Shown piece after piece: positions 17,911 through 26,143 of a stretch of 46,780 nucleotides of DNA; position 1 is the first letter of the stretch, and each line of letters starts with the position of its first letter. The DNA comes from JAYPHU01 sp038127535 (GTDB lineage Bacteria; Pseudomonadota; Alphaproteobacteria; Rhodospirillales; UBA2165): positions 1 to 46,780 of the forward strand of contig JAYPHU010000028.1 in NCBI GenBank assembly GCA_038127535.1, written 5' to 3'. Position numbers and translations under genes: made by a program. Below the pieces are notes generated by a model. The model saw nothing but the letters and a program-made list of their open reading frames with translations, was not told the DNA's origin and ran no database searches.

Positions 17911-19113
17911 ATGCCTGACGACATGACCCCTGAGAAACTTGATGTGGAATCCATTGTTGACTGGCTGGTCGACGGGGTGCGCACCGTCAAGAAGTCCGAG
18001 ACATCCTGCAGGAGCTCGGTGACCAGCTGACCGAGTGCGGGTTGAGGCTGCATCGGGTGGCGGTCTTTGTCACCACACTGCATCCGAACGTATTGGGCCG
18101 GGCCTTCTATTGGAAGAAAGGGAAGCCGGTCCGCACTCAGGAGGCACCGTATTCAGTCATGGCGTCAGAGAATTTCCGGAACAGTCCTGCGGTCGCCATC
18201 ATGAAGAACGGCACGGAGATCCGGCGCAGGTTGCTGGAACCGGACTGTCCCGTCGACTTTCCGATCCTAGAGGAGCTTAAAACGGAAGGGGTGACCGACT
18301 ATATCGCCACGCCGCTGGATTTCACCAACGTCCAAAACCACGCCGCGACCCATACCAGCATGGAAGAGGGCGGTTTTTTTCGACGCCGAGATCGCGGCGA
18401 TCAATCGTATCCGCCCAGCATTGACGCGGATCGCCGAGGTATTTGTACTGACCCGAACGGCGCACAATCTGCTGGATGCCTATTTGGGTCGTCAGTCGGG
18501 GACAAAGGTCCTGCGCGGACAGATCAAGCGGGGCGACGGCGAAGACATTCACGCGGTGATCTGGTTTTGTGATCTTCGAAATTCGACGCCGCTGGCGTAC
18601 TCTATGTGCCGAGATGAGTAGTTAAGTCTGCTCAACGACTATTTCGAATGCGTGGCGGGCGCGGTGCTGGATCACGACGGCGAGGTGCTGCGTTATATCG
18701 ACAATGCGGCCCTCTCCATCTTCCCGGTTGCCGAGCAGGAGAGCTGGACGGCGGAGGTGGCCAGCGATAAAGCCGTAGTCGCCGCCAAGGACGCCATGCG
18801 CCGCATTCGTGAGCTCAATGAGCAATGTGTGAAGGACGGCGAGGATGAGTTGGGCTACGTCATCGGGTTGCATATGGGGCATGTGATTTACGGCAATATC
18901 GGCACGCCGGACCGGATCGAGTTTACGGTGATTGGTGCGGCGACGAATAAAGCGGCCCGCATCGAAGGCATGTGCAAGAACCTTGGCGTCAACTTTGTAC
19001 TTTCGTCGGAAGTCCGCAAGCACCTCAAGGGCGACTGGCAATCTCTCAGCAATCATGCACTCCGCGGCGTCGGCGAGGAGATCAAGGTCTTTACTCTGCC
19101 GAACGACGTTTAG
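17911..19113 (+). pseudogene. Broken adenylate/guanylate cyclase
   Basis: Remains of a class III nucleotide cyclase with an N-terminal sensor-like region. The N-terminus (DVESIVDWLVDGVRT) continues after a lost base near 18000 into DILQELGDQLTECG and HRVAVFVTTLHPNVLGRAF. A T-run at 18374-18380 with one base too many shifts the frame again. The catalytic domain begins WFCDLRNSTPLAYS, is interrupted by TAG at 18619-18621, then continues NDYFECVAGAVLDHDGEVLRYIDNAALSIFP. It ends naturally at 19113. At least three lesions make function very unlikely. The metal Asp in WFCDLRNST remains. Confidence 0.82.
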
Positions 19114-19120
19114 TTTCGAT

Positions 19121-20338
19121 CTAGTACTGGCCGACCAGTGGCTGGCCGAGCAGATGCTGCCCGTACATGGACATCACTGCGTCGTAGTTCATACTGATAT
19201 GGTGGGCAGCGGCCGCGGTATCCCGCCAGGCCCGTTGGATCGGATGATCCATCTGCAAACTTCTGCCACCGACCGCATCGAAGATCAGGTTCATGGCTTC
19301 CTGGCCCATATGGGTGGCGAAGCTTTGGCTGCGCCGATTTATCAGCCGCCGGTCCAGTGACGTTTTGCCGATCTGCCGGGCCTCGTCTTCGGCCTCGGCG
19401 ATATCCCGGCGGATCAGGGTGATGGCTGCATCAATGCGGGCCGCCGCTTCACCTACCCGCTTCTGCACGGTTTGGAACTCGCCGATTTTGGAGCCGCCGA
19501 GCACCACCGCGCCATGTGTGTCGCGGACTTTGTTCTCCTCGACAAAGCGCTTGAGCGCGCCGGCCGCCGCGGCCACCGGCGGTGTCGCCAAAGTGAACGC
19601 AATGCAGGTCAGCAAAGACATGTTGAAGATCGGGTTTTCCAGTAAATTTGCACCAGGGCTGGCGCCGCCGGTGGAATCGGGAAAGCTTAGTACCCGGTGT
19701 GCCGGGATAAACACATCATCCACTAGCACGTCGTAGCTGCCGGTGCCAGAGAGCCCTACGGTCTGCCAACTCTCCCAATCAATGGTGTAGTCGGATTTCG
19801 GCACCAGGGTGAAACAGGGAACAGGCTTGCCCTCGGGCCCGAAGGGCAGCATTGCACCGCAGAGGTTCCAATCTGCGCCCGGCACACCACTGGAGAAGGG
19901 GAACCGGCCGCTGAGCCGGAAACCACCGTCAGCGGCCTCCGCCTTGCCGATAGGGGCGTAGGAACCGGAGATCACGGCGTCCCGATTGTCACCCCAAAGT
20001 TCATCCTGGCATTCCTTGGGGAACTGCGCGCCGAGCCAGTTGTGAACCATGTAAAGACCGAACACCCAGGCCGTTGATGTACAGGCTTGGCCGATCTCAA
20101 AGCTCATTTCCGGGAGCGCCGTAAATCCGAACTCATAACCGCCATAGCGTTTCGGCTGGATCGCGCGGTGTAGACCGGTGTCTTTATAAGCGGCGACGCT
20201 TTCTTCTGGCACCTTGCGGTCGGTTTCGCATTGGGCGGCCAGTTTTTCGATATCCGGCACGAGTCTGGCAACCCGGGACTTGATGTCCTCCATCGTGAGG
20301 GTTTCATTGGATAGGTCGTTTTCGAGTGTCACGTCCAT
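19121..20338 (-). CDS. HsaA/HpaB-like flavin-dependent oxygenase (acyl-CoA dehydrogenase fold)
   Basis: A 405-aa protein of the acyl-CoA dehydrogenase fold. It resembles the oxygenase component of two-component aromatic hydroxylases such as HsaA or p-hydroxyphenylacetate hydroxylase more than a true dehydrogenase. Supporting segments are CTSTAWVFGLYMVHNWLGAQFP, GRFPFSSGVPGADW, TVGLSGTGSYDVLVDDVFIP and the C-terminal VGGRSLQMDHPIQRAWRD. It would need a separate flavin reductase, none of which is visible here. A MarR gene lies 17 bases upstream on the same strand. Confidence 0.78.
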   Translation of the reverse strand: MDVTLENDLSNETLTMEDIKSRVARLVPDIEKLAAQCETDRKVPEESVAAYKDTGLHRAIQPKRYGGYEFGFTALPEMSFEIGQACTSTAWVFGLYMVHNWLGAQFPKECQDELWGDNRDAVISGSYAPIGKAEAADGGFRLSGRFPFSSGVPGADWNLCGAMLPFGPEGKPVPCFTLVPKSDYTIDWESWQTVGLSGTGSYDVLVDDVFIPAHRVLSFPDSTGGASPGANLLENPIFNMSLLTCIAFTLATPPVAAAAGALKRFVEENKVRDTHGAVVLGGSKIGEFQTVQKRVGEAAARIDAAITLIRRDIAEAEDEARQIGKTSLDRRLINRRSQSFATHMGQEAMNLIFDAVGGRSLQMDHPIQRAWRDTAAAAHHISMNYDAVMSMYGQHLLGQPLVGQY

Positions 20339-20355
20339 TGTCCGAGCCTTTCGGG

Positions 20356-20829
20356 TTAGCTTTGATCCGGCCTGTCCTCGGTCAGCCGAGCAAGAATGTC
20401 TTCCACGTCCTGCAGCGCTGATTTCAGTCGGGTGACTTCCGCCTCGGAAAAACCGTTGGTCACAATGTCTTCCAGCCGAGCCGCCTCCGGCCAGAGGACC
20501 TGAAACATCTCCTCGCCCGTCGGCAGCAGGGTAATGTGCACGGCGCGAGAGTCTCTCCGGGACCGGTCGCGGGAGACGAGCGCGCGTTTTTCCATCCGGC
20601 CGATCAATCGGGATAAGGTGGAGACATTTACGCCGGTAGACCGGGCAATCTCGCCCAGGCTCAACGGGCCGTTAAAGTGCACCGCCATCATCACCCGCCA
20701 CATAGCAAGCGAGATGTTTTCCCGTTCGAGATGGGGGGTAAAGGATTGCGCCATCAGGGAACCCACCCGCGCCATGATGTAGGGCATAAAATCCCGAAGA
20801 TTGAATTTCGTTAGATCGGCGTCCGGCAT
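20356..20829 (-). CDS. MarR-family transcriptional regulator
   Basis: Winged-helix regulator of 157 aa. LSLGEIARSTGVNVSTLSRLIGRMEKRALVSR is the helix-turn-helix region and DRSRRDSRAVHITLLPTGEEMF the wing. MarR proteins usually repress catabolic genes until a phenolic or CoA-ester ligand binds. Here it is divergent from the FAH-hydrolase operon. A TTGCA-AA-TGCAA palindrome lies in the intergenic gap and recurs before the VOC gene, so this protein is the obvious candidate to bind both. Confidence 0.88.
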   Translation of the reverse strand: MPDADLTKFNLRDFMPYIMARVGSLMAQSFTPHLERENISLAMWRVMMAVHFNGPLSLGEIARSTGVNVSTLSRLIGRMEKRALVSRDRSRRDSRAVHITLLPTGEEMFQVLWPEAARLEDIVTNGFSEAEVTRLKSALQDVEDILARLTEDRPDQS

Positions 20830-20880
20830 GTAGCTGTGTTTCTTTCACTGTTCCTGGCTTTAAACGGTAGTTCGATTTTG

Positions 20881-20892
20881 TTGCAAATGCAA
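20881..20892. promoter_or_regulatory. Candidate MarR operator, site 1
   Basis: Palindrome TTGCA-AA-TGCAA in the 133-base gap between the divergent MarR and FAH-hydrolase genes. The same 12 bases occur again at 23017-23028. Assignment to the adjacent MarR protein is inference from position and repetition. Confidence 0.6.
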
Positions 20893-20962
20893 TTAAAATA
20901 GGTCAGGCTCGGTTCAACGAATGGTGATTGGAACATCACCCCGAGATAGGGAGGGCAATTTC

Positions 20963-21898
20963 ATGAAACTACTGACTATCAATTCGGACAGGGGCGACCG
21001 TGCCGCCGTCATGCTGGACGATGACGTTCTGGACCTGAAGGCGGCTGCGGGCATTCTGGGACAAACCCTTCCGGCGGATACGATCCTGGGGCTGATTGAG
21101 GGTGGCGACAACGCCTTGGACGGAGTCCGTAAGCTGTTGAATGCGGCGTCGGGCAAGACAGACGATCTGCGCCGCGAAGGGGCGTTGCTGGCCGCTGATT
21201 CGATCCGCTACCGCCCGCCGATCACCCGGCCGGGCCTTATTCTCTCCGTCGGCATGAATTACGCTAAGCATTTGGAGGAGATGAATACGCCGATCCCGAC
21301 GGAGCCGGCGGCCTTCGTCAAAATCCCTACGTCTCTCACCGGCCATGGGGAGCCGATACTGCCGCCGCCGGGTCATGGCGACATGATCGACTACGAAGGA
21401 GAGCTGACATTTGTGATCGGCAAAGAGTGCCACAACGTCTCCGAGGATGACGCGTTGGACTATGTGGCCGGCTACACCATCGCCAACGATGTCTCCGCCC
21501 GGGATTGGGTCGCGCCGATTTTTACCGCCGAGGGCCGCATGGGACCGATCCATGCTTGGGAGAAGAACATCCTCGGTAAACAGTATCCGAGCTTCACGCC
21601 TCTAGGCCCGGTCATGGTGACCAAAGACGAGATTCCTGATCCCTCCAACCTGCACTTGACCACGACCCTGGACGGGGAGGTGATGCAGGACACCATGACC
21701 GAATTGGTGTTCTCTATTCCGCAGCTCATTGCCTATTACTCTCAGTGGTACCGGCTGATGCCGGGCGACGTGGTGACCACCGGCTCGCCTTCAGGCGTCG
21801 GTTATGGTCGTGATCCGAAAGTCTTCATGAAGCCGGGGCAGCGGGTCGAGATTACCATTGAGGGCATCGGCACACTGTCCAATCCCGTTGCCGGCTAG
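20963..21898 (+). CDS. Fumarylacetoacetate hydrolase family protein
   Basis: A 311-aa FAH-fold enzyme that hydrolyses or isomerises C-C bonds in ring-cleavage products. The metal site is seen in DMIDYEGELTFVIGKE (two Glu) and in YTIANDVSARDW (Asp). GDVVTTGSPSGVGYG is the C-terminal family signature, and VGMNYAKHLEEM precedes the core. GGGAGG before the ATG at 20963 decides the start over an upstream in-frame codon. It opens an operon with the luciferase-like monooxygenase 12 bases downstream. Confidence 0.9.
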   Translation: MKLLTINSDRGDRAAVMLDDDVLDLKAAAGILGQTLPADTILGLIEGGDNALDGVRKLLNAASGKTDDLRREGALLAADSIRYRPPITRPGLILSVGMNYAKHLEEMNTPIPTEPAAFVKIPTSLTGHGEPILPPPGHGDMIDYEGELTFVIGKECHNVSEDDALDYVAGYTIANDVSARDWVAPIFTAEGRMGPIHAWEKNILGKQYPSFTPLGPVMVTKDEIPDPSNLHLTTTLDGEVMQDTMTELVFSIPQLIAYYSQWYRLMPGDVVTTGSPSGVGYGRDPKVFMKPGQRVEITIEGIGTLSNPVAG

Positions 21899-21910
21899 GG
21901 GAGAGAGAAA

Positions 21911-22993
21911 ATGAAGTTCGCCCATTTCGCCCATGTCTGGACCAAGCCGGGCATGTCGCCCAACCAACGCTATGAGCAGCTCTGGCGGGAGCTGGAGCTC
22001 TGCGATGACCTCGGTTTCGATTACGGCTTTTGTGTGGAGCATCACTTCACGCCACACGAAAGCTGGATGTCGGCGCCCAGTCTCTACACTGTCGGGGCCG
22101 GCGCGCGCACCAAGAACATCCGCCTCGGGCCAATGGGCTATGTTGTGCCGCTCTATAACTGTCTGCGGCTGGCGGAAGAGATCGCTATCATTGATCAGAT
22201 GACCAACGGCCGGATGGAAATCGGCATGGTGCCCGGCATCATGGGGTCCTACTTCGAGCCGTTCGACATCGAATACACCGACCGCAAATCGCCGACCATG
22301 GAGTATCCGGACTATCTGAAGGCCGCCTATGGCGATGACCAGCCGTTCTCTTTCGACAGCGAAAGCCACAAGACCAAGAACGCCCGACTGTCGGTGATGC
22401 CAATTCAAAAGCCGCATCCGCCCCTGTGGATGATGAGCCGCGATCCGGAAACCTTGGAGTTTCTTGCGGCTAATGGCATCAACACCGGCAACTTCCTGGT
22501 CTTTCCGCGGGAGGTCGCCGCGCCCCGCTATCAGAAATACCTGGAGGACTGGAGAGCCGCCGGCTGGGATCGGAAGCCCAACATTGCCTATGCGACGACC
22601 GTTTACGTCGACGAATCCGATGATAAGGCCATCGACGTTGCCCTGCAGCGCGCCGCCCGCGCCTATGAGGGCATATTACCATTGCCGGGTGAGCCGTTCG
22701 AAGCGCGGCTGGATAAGTTCAAGGAGCAGTTTGCCGCCCGCGGTGAAAATCCGGCGGCGGTAATGATCACCAAGATCTTCGATCCGGACTTCATCATGGA
22801 AAACGACTTGGTGTTTGTCGGCTCCCCACAGACGGTGACCGAAAAACTTCGCGCCGCGTCGGAGGACGGCATCTTTAATACGTTCATGGGCGAGTTTAAT
22901 TTCTCCGATCTTCCCGAAGACGACCTCATGCGCTCCATCAAAATGTTCGGTGAAAAAGTCATTCCCGAACTGCGGGATTACGAGCCGTATTAA
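21911..22993 (+). CDS. LLM-class (luciferase-like) flavin-dependent monooxygenase
   Basis: A 360-aa TIM-barrel oxidoreductase of the bacterial luciferase family. YGFCVEHHFTPHESWM, NIRLGPMGYVVPLYNCLRLAEEIAIIDQMTNGRMEIG and a C-terminal VGSPQTVTEKLR are characteristic. It probably uses reduced flavin and oxygen, the substrate unknown. GGAGAG precedes the ATG. Its place between a ring-cleavage-type hydrolase and a VOC protein points to aromatic or terpenoid catabolism. Confidence 0.87.
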   Translation: MKFAHFAHVWTKPGMSPNQRYEQLWRELELCDDLGFDYGFCVEHHFTPHESWMSAPSLYTVGAGARTKNIRLGPMGYVVPLYNCLRLAEEIAIIDQMTNGRMEIGMVPGIMGSYFEPFDIEYTDRKSPTMEYPDYLKAAYGDDQPFSFDSESHKTKNARLSVMPIQKPHPPLWMMSRDPETLEFLAANGINTGNFLVFPREVAAPRYQKYLEDWRAAGWDRKPNIAYATTVYVDESDDKAIDVALQRAARAYEGILPLPGEPFEARLDKFKEQFAARGENPAAVMITKIFDPDFIMENDLVFVGSPQTVTEKLRAASEDGIFNTFMGEFNFSDLPEDDLMRSIKMFGEKVIPELRDYEPY

Positions 22994-23016
22994 AATAATT
23001 CAGTTGCGAGCTTTTA

Positions 23017-23028
23017 TTGCAAATGCAA
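23017..23028. promoter_or_regulatory. Candidate MarR operator, site 2
   Basis: Second exact copy of TTGCA-AA-TGCAA, about 70 bases upstream of the VOC gene. It abuts another palindrome, CAACAATTGTTG (23026-23037), which overlaps its right end by three bases. Two operators in one cluster would make the VOC gene a separate, co-regulated transcription unit. Confidence 0.6.
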
Positions 23029-23098
23029 CAATTGTTGAAAGAGCAAAAATAACGGTATTCTGCCGATTTTGGTGAAGGTTTCTAATAGGGAGACAGCT

Positions 23099-23638
23099 AT
23101 GAACGACGAAGCAGCCCAAGAACAAGCGCCCGCCAGTCCCGGTCCGTTAGAGAAGGCCGTTGATCCAATTCTCAAACTGAATTTCCTGTCCCACGGCACG
23201 CTGGAATCCAAGGACCTCGAAAAATCCCGGGAGTTCTATAGCGACTTTCTCGGCCTCGAAGTGGTTCGCACCAGCCCGATCTCGCTTCTGGTTCGCCTCG
23301 GCGGTCCGAACACCATCGCGGTGGTCTATCAGAAGAAGAAGGATAGCAAGATGACCTTCCTCAACCACAATGGCATCGACGTGGAGACCGAGGAAGAAGT
23401 CAATGAAGCGCACCGGATGTGCGAAAAATATGCGGATGAGTACGATCTGAAGCGCATCTCCAAGCCGCAGGTTCAGCACGGCACTTACAGCTTTTACTTC
23501 TGGGACCGGGATGACAATGCCTGGGAAATCCTGACCAACCCCAAGGGCGGCTATAGTTGGCTGTTTGAAAGGGGCGATCAGGAAGGCAAAGGTCACATGG
23601 ATAAAGAATTCGACCGGCCTGAAGAAACCCGGTCATAA
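23099..23638 (+). CDS. VOC-family (extradiol dioxygenase-like) protein
   Basis: A single vicinal-oxygen-chelate domain protein of 179 aa. The metal ligands of the fold are visible: His in LSHGTLESKDLEKS, a second His in FLNHNGIDVE, and Glu in DDNAWEIL. SREFYSDFLGLEVVRT is typical of the first beta-alpha-beta unit. Ring-cleavage dioxygenase, lyase or isomerase activities are all possible. The ATG at 23099 follows GGGAGAC. A rho-independent terminator lies just downstream. Confidence 0.86.
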   Translation: MNDEAAQEQAPASPGPLEKAVDPILKLNFLSHGTLESKDLEKSREFYSDFLGLEVVRTSPISLLVRLGGPNTIAVVYQKKKDSKMTFLNHNGIDVETEEEVNEAHRMCEKYADEYDLKRISKPQVQHGTYSFYFWDRDDNAWEILTNPKGGYSWLFERGDQEGKGHMDKEFDRPEETRS

Positions 23639-23654
23639 AAATCTAAAAGTCGAG

Positions 23655-23680
23655 CGCCCGCTATCATGCGGGCGTTTTTA
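23655..23680 (+). terminator. Rho-independent terminator after the VOC gene
   Basis: Seven-base GC stem CGCCCGC and GCGGGCG around the loop TATCAT, followed by TTTTTATTTT. It begins 16 bases after the VOC stop and separates it from the convergent aldo/keto reductase. Confidence 0.9.
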
Positions 23681-23747
23681 TTTTGAGTTTAATGATTGAG
23701 TTGCAGTGTTCTTACCCGATCTAGCGAAGCTACTTGTCCACTAGCCG

Positions 23748-24755
23748 CTAGTTCTTCGCGAAATCGGAGTTGTAAAGCGCGTTGAGTTTGTCCAGCGCGT
23801 CTTCCGGCAGCTGACTGTTATCGCCGATGGCCAGCGTATCCTCCAGCTCTGCCATATTGCCGACCGCGAAATCGACACACGAGACGGCCGGGAAAGAGAG
23901 GGCGAATTTGGTCGCCGTTTGCGCCGGCGTACCGTAGGCATCACCGCATAGTTCCATCACAGCGGCGGCCTTGCGCTTGTCTTCCTCCCAGGTTGTGTCA
24001 GTGGTGAGAATGCTCTTGGTGCCCGGCCAATTGGGATCGGCAAGGGCGCCGGCGGCCAAAGTGCGGATCGCGATGACCCCCACGTTCCATTCATCGCAGG
24101 CCTCGAGCAGGCCGGTGAAATCTTGACCGGAGCTGGGCTTCTTCACAGATTGCCCGAAACTGTCTCTCGGCACCGGATGAGAAGCGGTCGGATTGACCAC
24201 ATTGAAATACACCTGGGCCACATCGATGCGGCCGGATTCGATCATCCGCCGGCAAAGACCCGTGTCGCCGAGCGCGGTCATGCCGATAAATTTGAACAGA
24301 CCCTGATTGCGCAGTTTCTCCATCGCATCGAACGCGCCTTCGCGGCCGAGAACATCCATCGTGCTCAGCGACTTCTCATCGCCGGCCATGGTGACGCCGT
24401 TGTGCAATTGATAGAGATCAATTTTGTCGACCTGAAGCCGTTCCAGGCTTTCGTGCAGCGCCCGTTCGATATGTCCGAATATGTCGTCCGTATTGTCGGA
24501 GCTCAGCCGCACCTTGGTGGAAACGAAGGGTTTTTCATCCAGGTCTTTGAGGATGCGCCCCAAATTGGTTTCTGAGACACCGTCTCCATACTGGGGGGCC
24601 GTGTCGAACCAATTTACGCCGGACGTGATCGCTCGGTGGGCGGCCGCTTCCATTTCGGCCGGCTCGGCATTGATCATGATACCGCCCTGGCTACCGCAAC
24701 CGAAGATCAGCTCGGATACGGAAACACCGGTACGTCCTAGTTGACGGTACTTCAC
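23748..24755 (-). CDS. Aldo/keto reductase
   Basis: NADPH-dependent TIM-barrel oxidoreductase of 335 aa. SGVNWFDTAPQYGDG carries the catalytic Asp and Tyr, FVSTKVR the lysine, and IDLYQLHNG the His segment, though this last position reads LHNG. MKYRQLGRTGVSVSELIFGCG is the usual start. The type resembles aldose or galactose dehydrogenase-like reductases. It is 16 bases downstream of the MFS transporter on the same strand, so the two probably form one unit. The substrate is unknown. Confidence 0.86.
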   Translation of the reverse strand: MKYRQLGRTGVSVSELIFGCGSQGGIMINAEPAEMEAAAHRAITSGVNWFDTAPQYGDGVSETNLGRILKDLDEKPFVSTKVRLSSDNTDDIFGHIERALHESLERLQVDKIDLYQLHNGVTMAGDEKSLSTMDVLGREGAFDAMEKLRNQGLFKFIGMTALGDTGLCRRMIESGRIDVAQVYFNVVNPTASHPVPRDSFGQSVKKPSSGQDFTGLLEACDEWNVGVIAIRTLAAGALADPNWPGTKSILTTDTTWEEDKRKAAAVMELCGDAYGTPAQTATKFALSFPAVSCVDFAVGNMAELEDTLAIGDNSQLPEDALDKLNALYNSDFAKN

Positions 24756-24771
24756 CTAGGGTCTTATTCCC

Positions 24772-26049
24772 TCATTGATATTTTCGGACGAGTTCGTCCG
24801 GGACCAGACTATCAACGCCCCACAGTTGGGGAAATACTCTTGCAAACGCAATCGCGATAATAATCGTGCCCGCGCCGCCTAATATGATGGCAGGGACCAA
24901 ACCGAACAAGGCCATGGTCAACCCAGATTCCAGCTCACCCAGTTCGTTGGAGGCGCTGATAAAGACAGAGTTCACCGAAGCGACCCGGCCGCGCATATTG
25001 TCCGGCGTAATAATCTGGATCAGGTTTCCGCGGACAAAAACGCTGACGGCATCGCCCGCGCCCAACACCAGGAGCGCCGCTATCGCCACCCAGAAGGTCG
25101 TCGCAAAGCCCAAGGCCACAATCCCCAAACCGAAAACGCCAACGCCGATAAACATTTTCTTGCCCGCGTAGCGGCTGATGGGTCTCTGAGTGAAATAGAT
25201 CGCACCGGACATCGCGCCCACCATGTGCGCTGTCCGCAGAATGCCGTAGCCTTCCGGACCGACTCCTAGCAGTTCGGTGGCTACAGCCGGCAGTAAGGCT
25301 ACGGCCCCGCCGAGCAGCACCGCGAACAAGTCCAGCGCAATCGCGCCTAGGACCACCTGATGATGACGGATAAATTTAAGCCCGGCGAAGACCGTCTCGA
25401 AGTTTAACGGATCGCGTGCGATGACCCGCGTGCTGCCGCGAATGAACAAAGTAAAGATGGTTGAGATGATCAGAGCGAAGAGCACCGCCGAGTAGGCGAG
25501 TTGTTCGCCGCTGAACGCGATGAAGAACCCTGATAATCCGGGCCCGGCAATGCGCGCCGCCTGAAATCCGGTGGAGGTCCAGGCGATGGCATTGGCGAAA
25601 TGTTCCTTGGGTACCAGGACCGGGACAATGGATTGCTGCGCTGGTGCGAGGAATGTGCGGGACAATCCGAGCACTATGACAATCGCCAGCATCCGGTATT
25701 CGTCCACATTGCCGGTTACCGTTAGGTAGAGAAACGCGAACGCGCACAAGGACTGCAAGACCCCGCACAGGGTTAGGATGTGTTTGCGCTCGAACCGGTC
25801 CGCTGCCATGCCGGAGATAGGAAAAAGGACAAGGAACGGCGCCACCGATAGGCCGCCGATCAGGCCCAACACAATGGGGCTCTTGGTTAGAATCCAGAGC
25901 TGCCAACTGAGGGTCGCGATCATCAGATCGACCGCGAACACGCCAAGCGTTCTGGAGAGCCAGTAGTAAGTATAATCTTTGTGCTGAAAGGCGACTCGCC
26001 CGGAGGCCAGGATTTTCGGCTCCGTCGCGTCGCTCGGTTTGGTGGTCAC
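24772..26049 (-). CDS. MFS transporter (EntS/MFS_3-like exporter)
   Basis: Inner-membrane major facilitator of 425 aa with about 12 hydrophobic segments. The cytoplasmic loop motif between segments 2 and 3 reads SGMAADRFERKHIL, a match to the MFS signature. The overall style, including GNLIQIITPDNMRGRVASVNSVF, resembles enterobactin exporter or macrolide-efflux type carriers. The substrate is not predictable. It precedes the aldo/keto reductase. Confidence 0.86.
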   Translation of the reverse strand: MTTKPSDATEPKILASGRVAFQHKDYTYYWLSRTLGVFAVDLMIATLSWQLWILTKSPIVLGLIGGLSVAPFLVLFPISGMAADRFERKHILTLCGVLQSLCAFAFLYLTVTGNVDEYRMLAIVIVLGLSRTFLAPAQQSIVPVLVPKEHFANAIAWTSTGFQAARIAGPGLSGFFIAFSGEQLAYSAVLFALIISTIFTLFIRGSTRVIARDPLNFETVFAGLKFIRHHQVVLGAIALDLFAVLLGGAVALLPAVATELLGVGPEGYGILRTAHMVGAMSGAIYFTQRPISRYAGKKMFIGVGVFGLGIVALGFATTFWVAIAALLVLGAGDAVSVFVRGNLIQIITPDNMRGRVASVNSVFISASNELGELESGLTMALFGLVPAIILGGAGTIIIAIAFARVFPQLWGVDSLVPDELVRKYQ

Positions 26050-26143
26050 TTAGTCGGTGTTCCTAGGGTGCGTGAAGCAGCGAACGGCGATTGTGCCCCT
26101 GGATGCCGGTTTGTCCAGCAGGATTAGACGTTCAGACTGTAGC

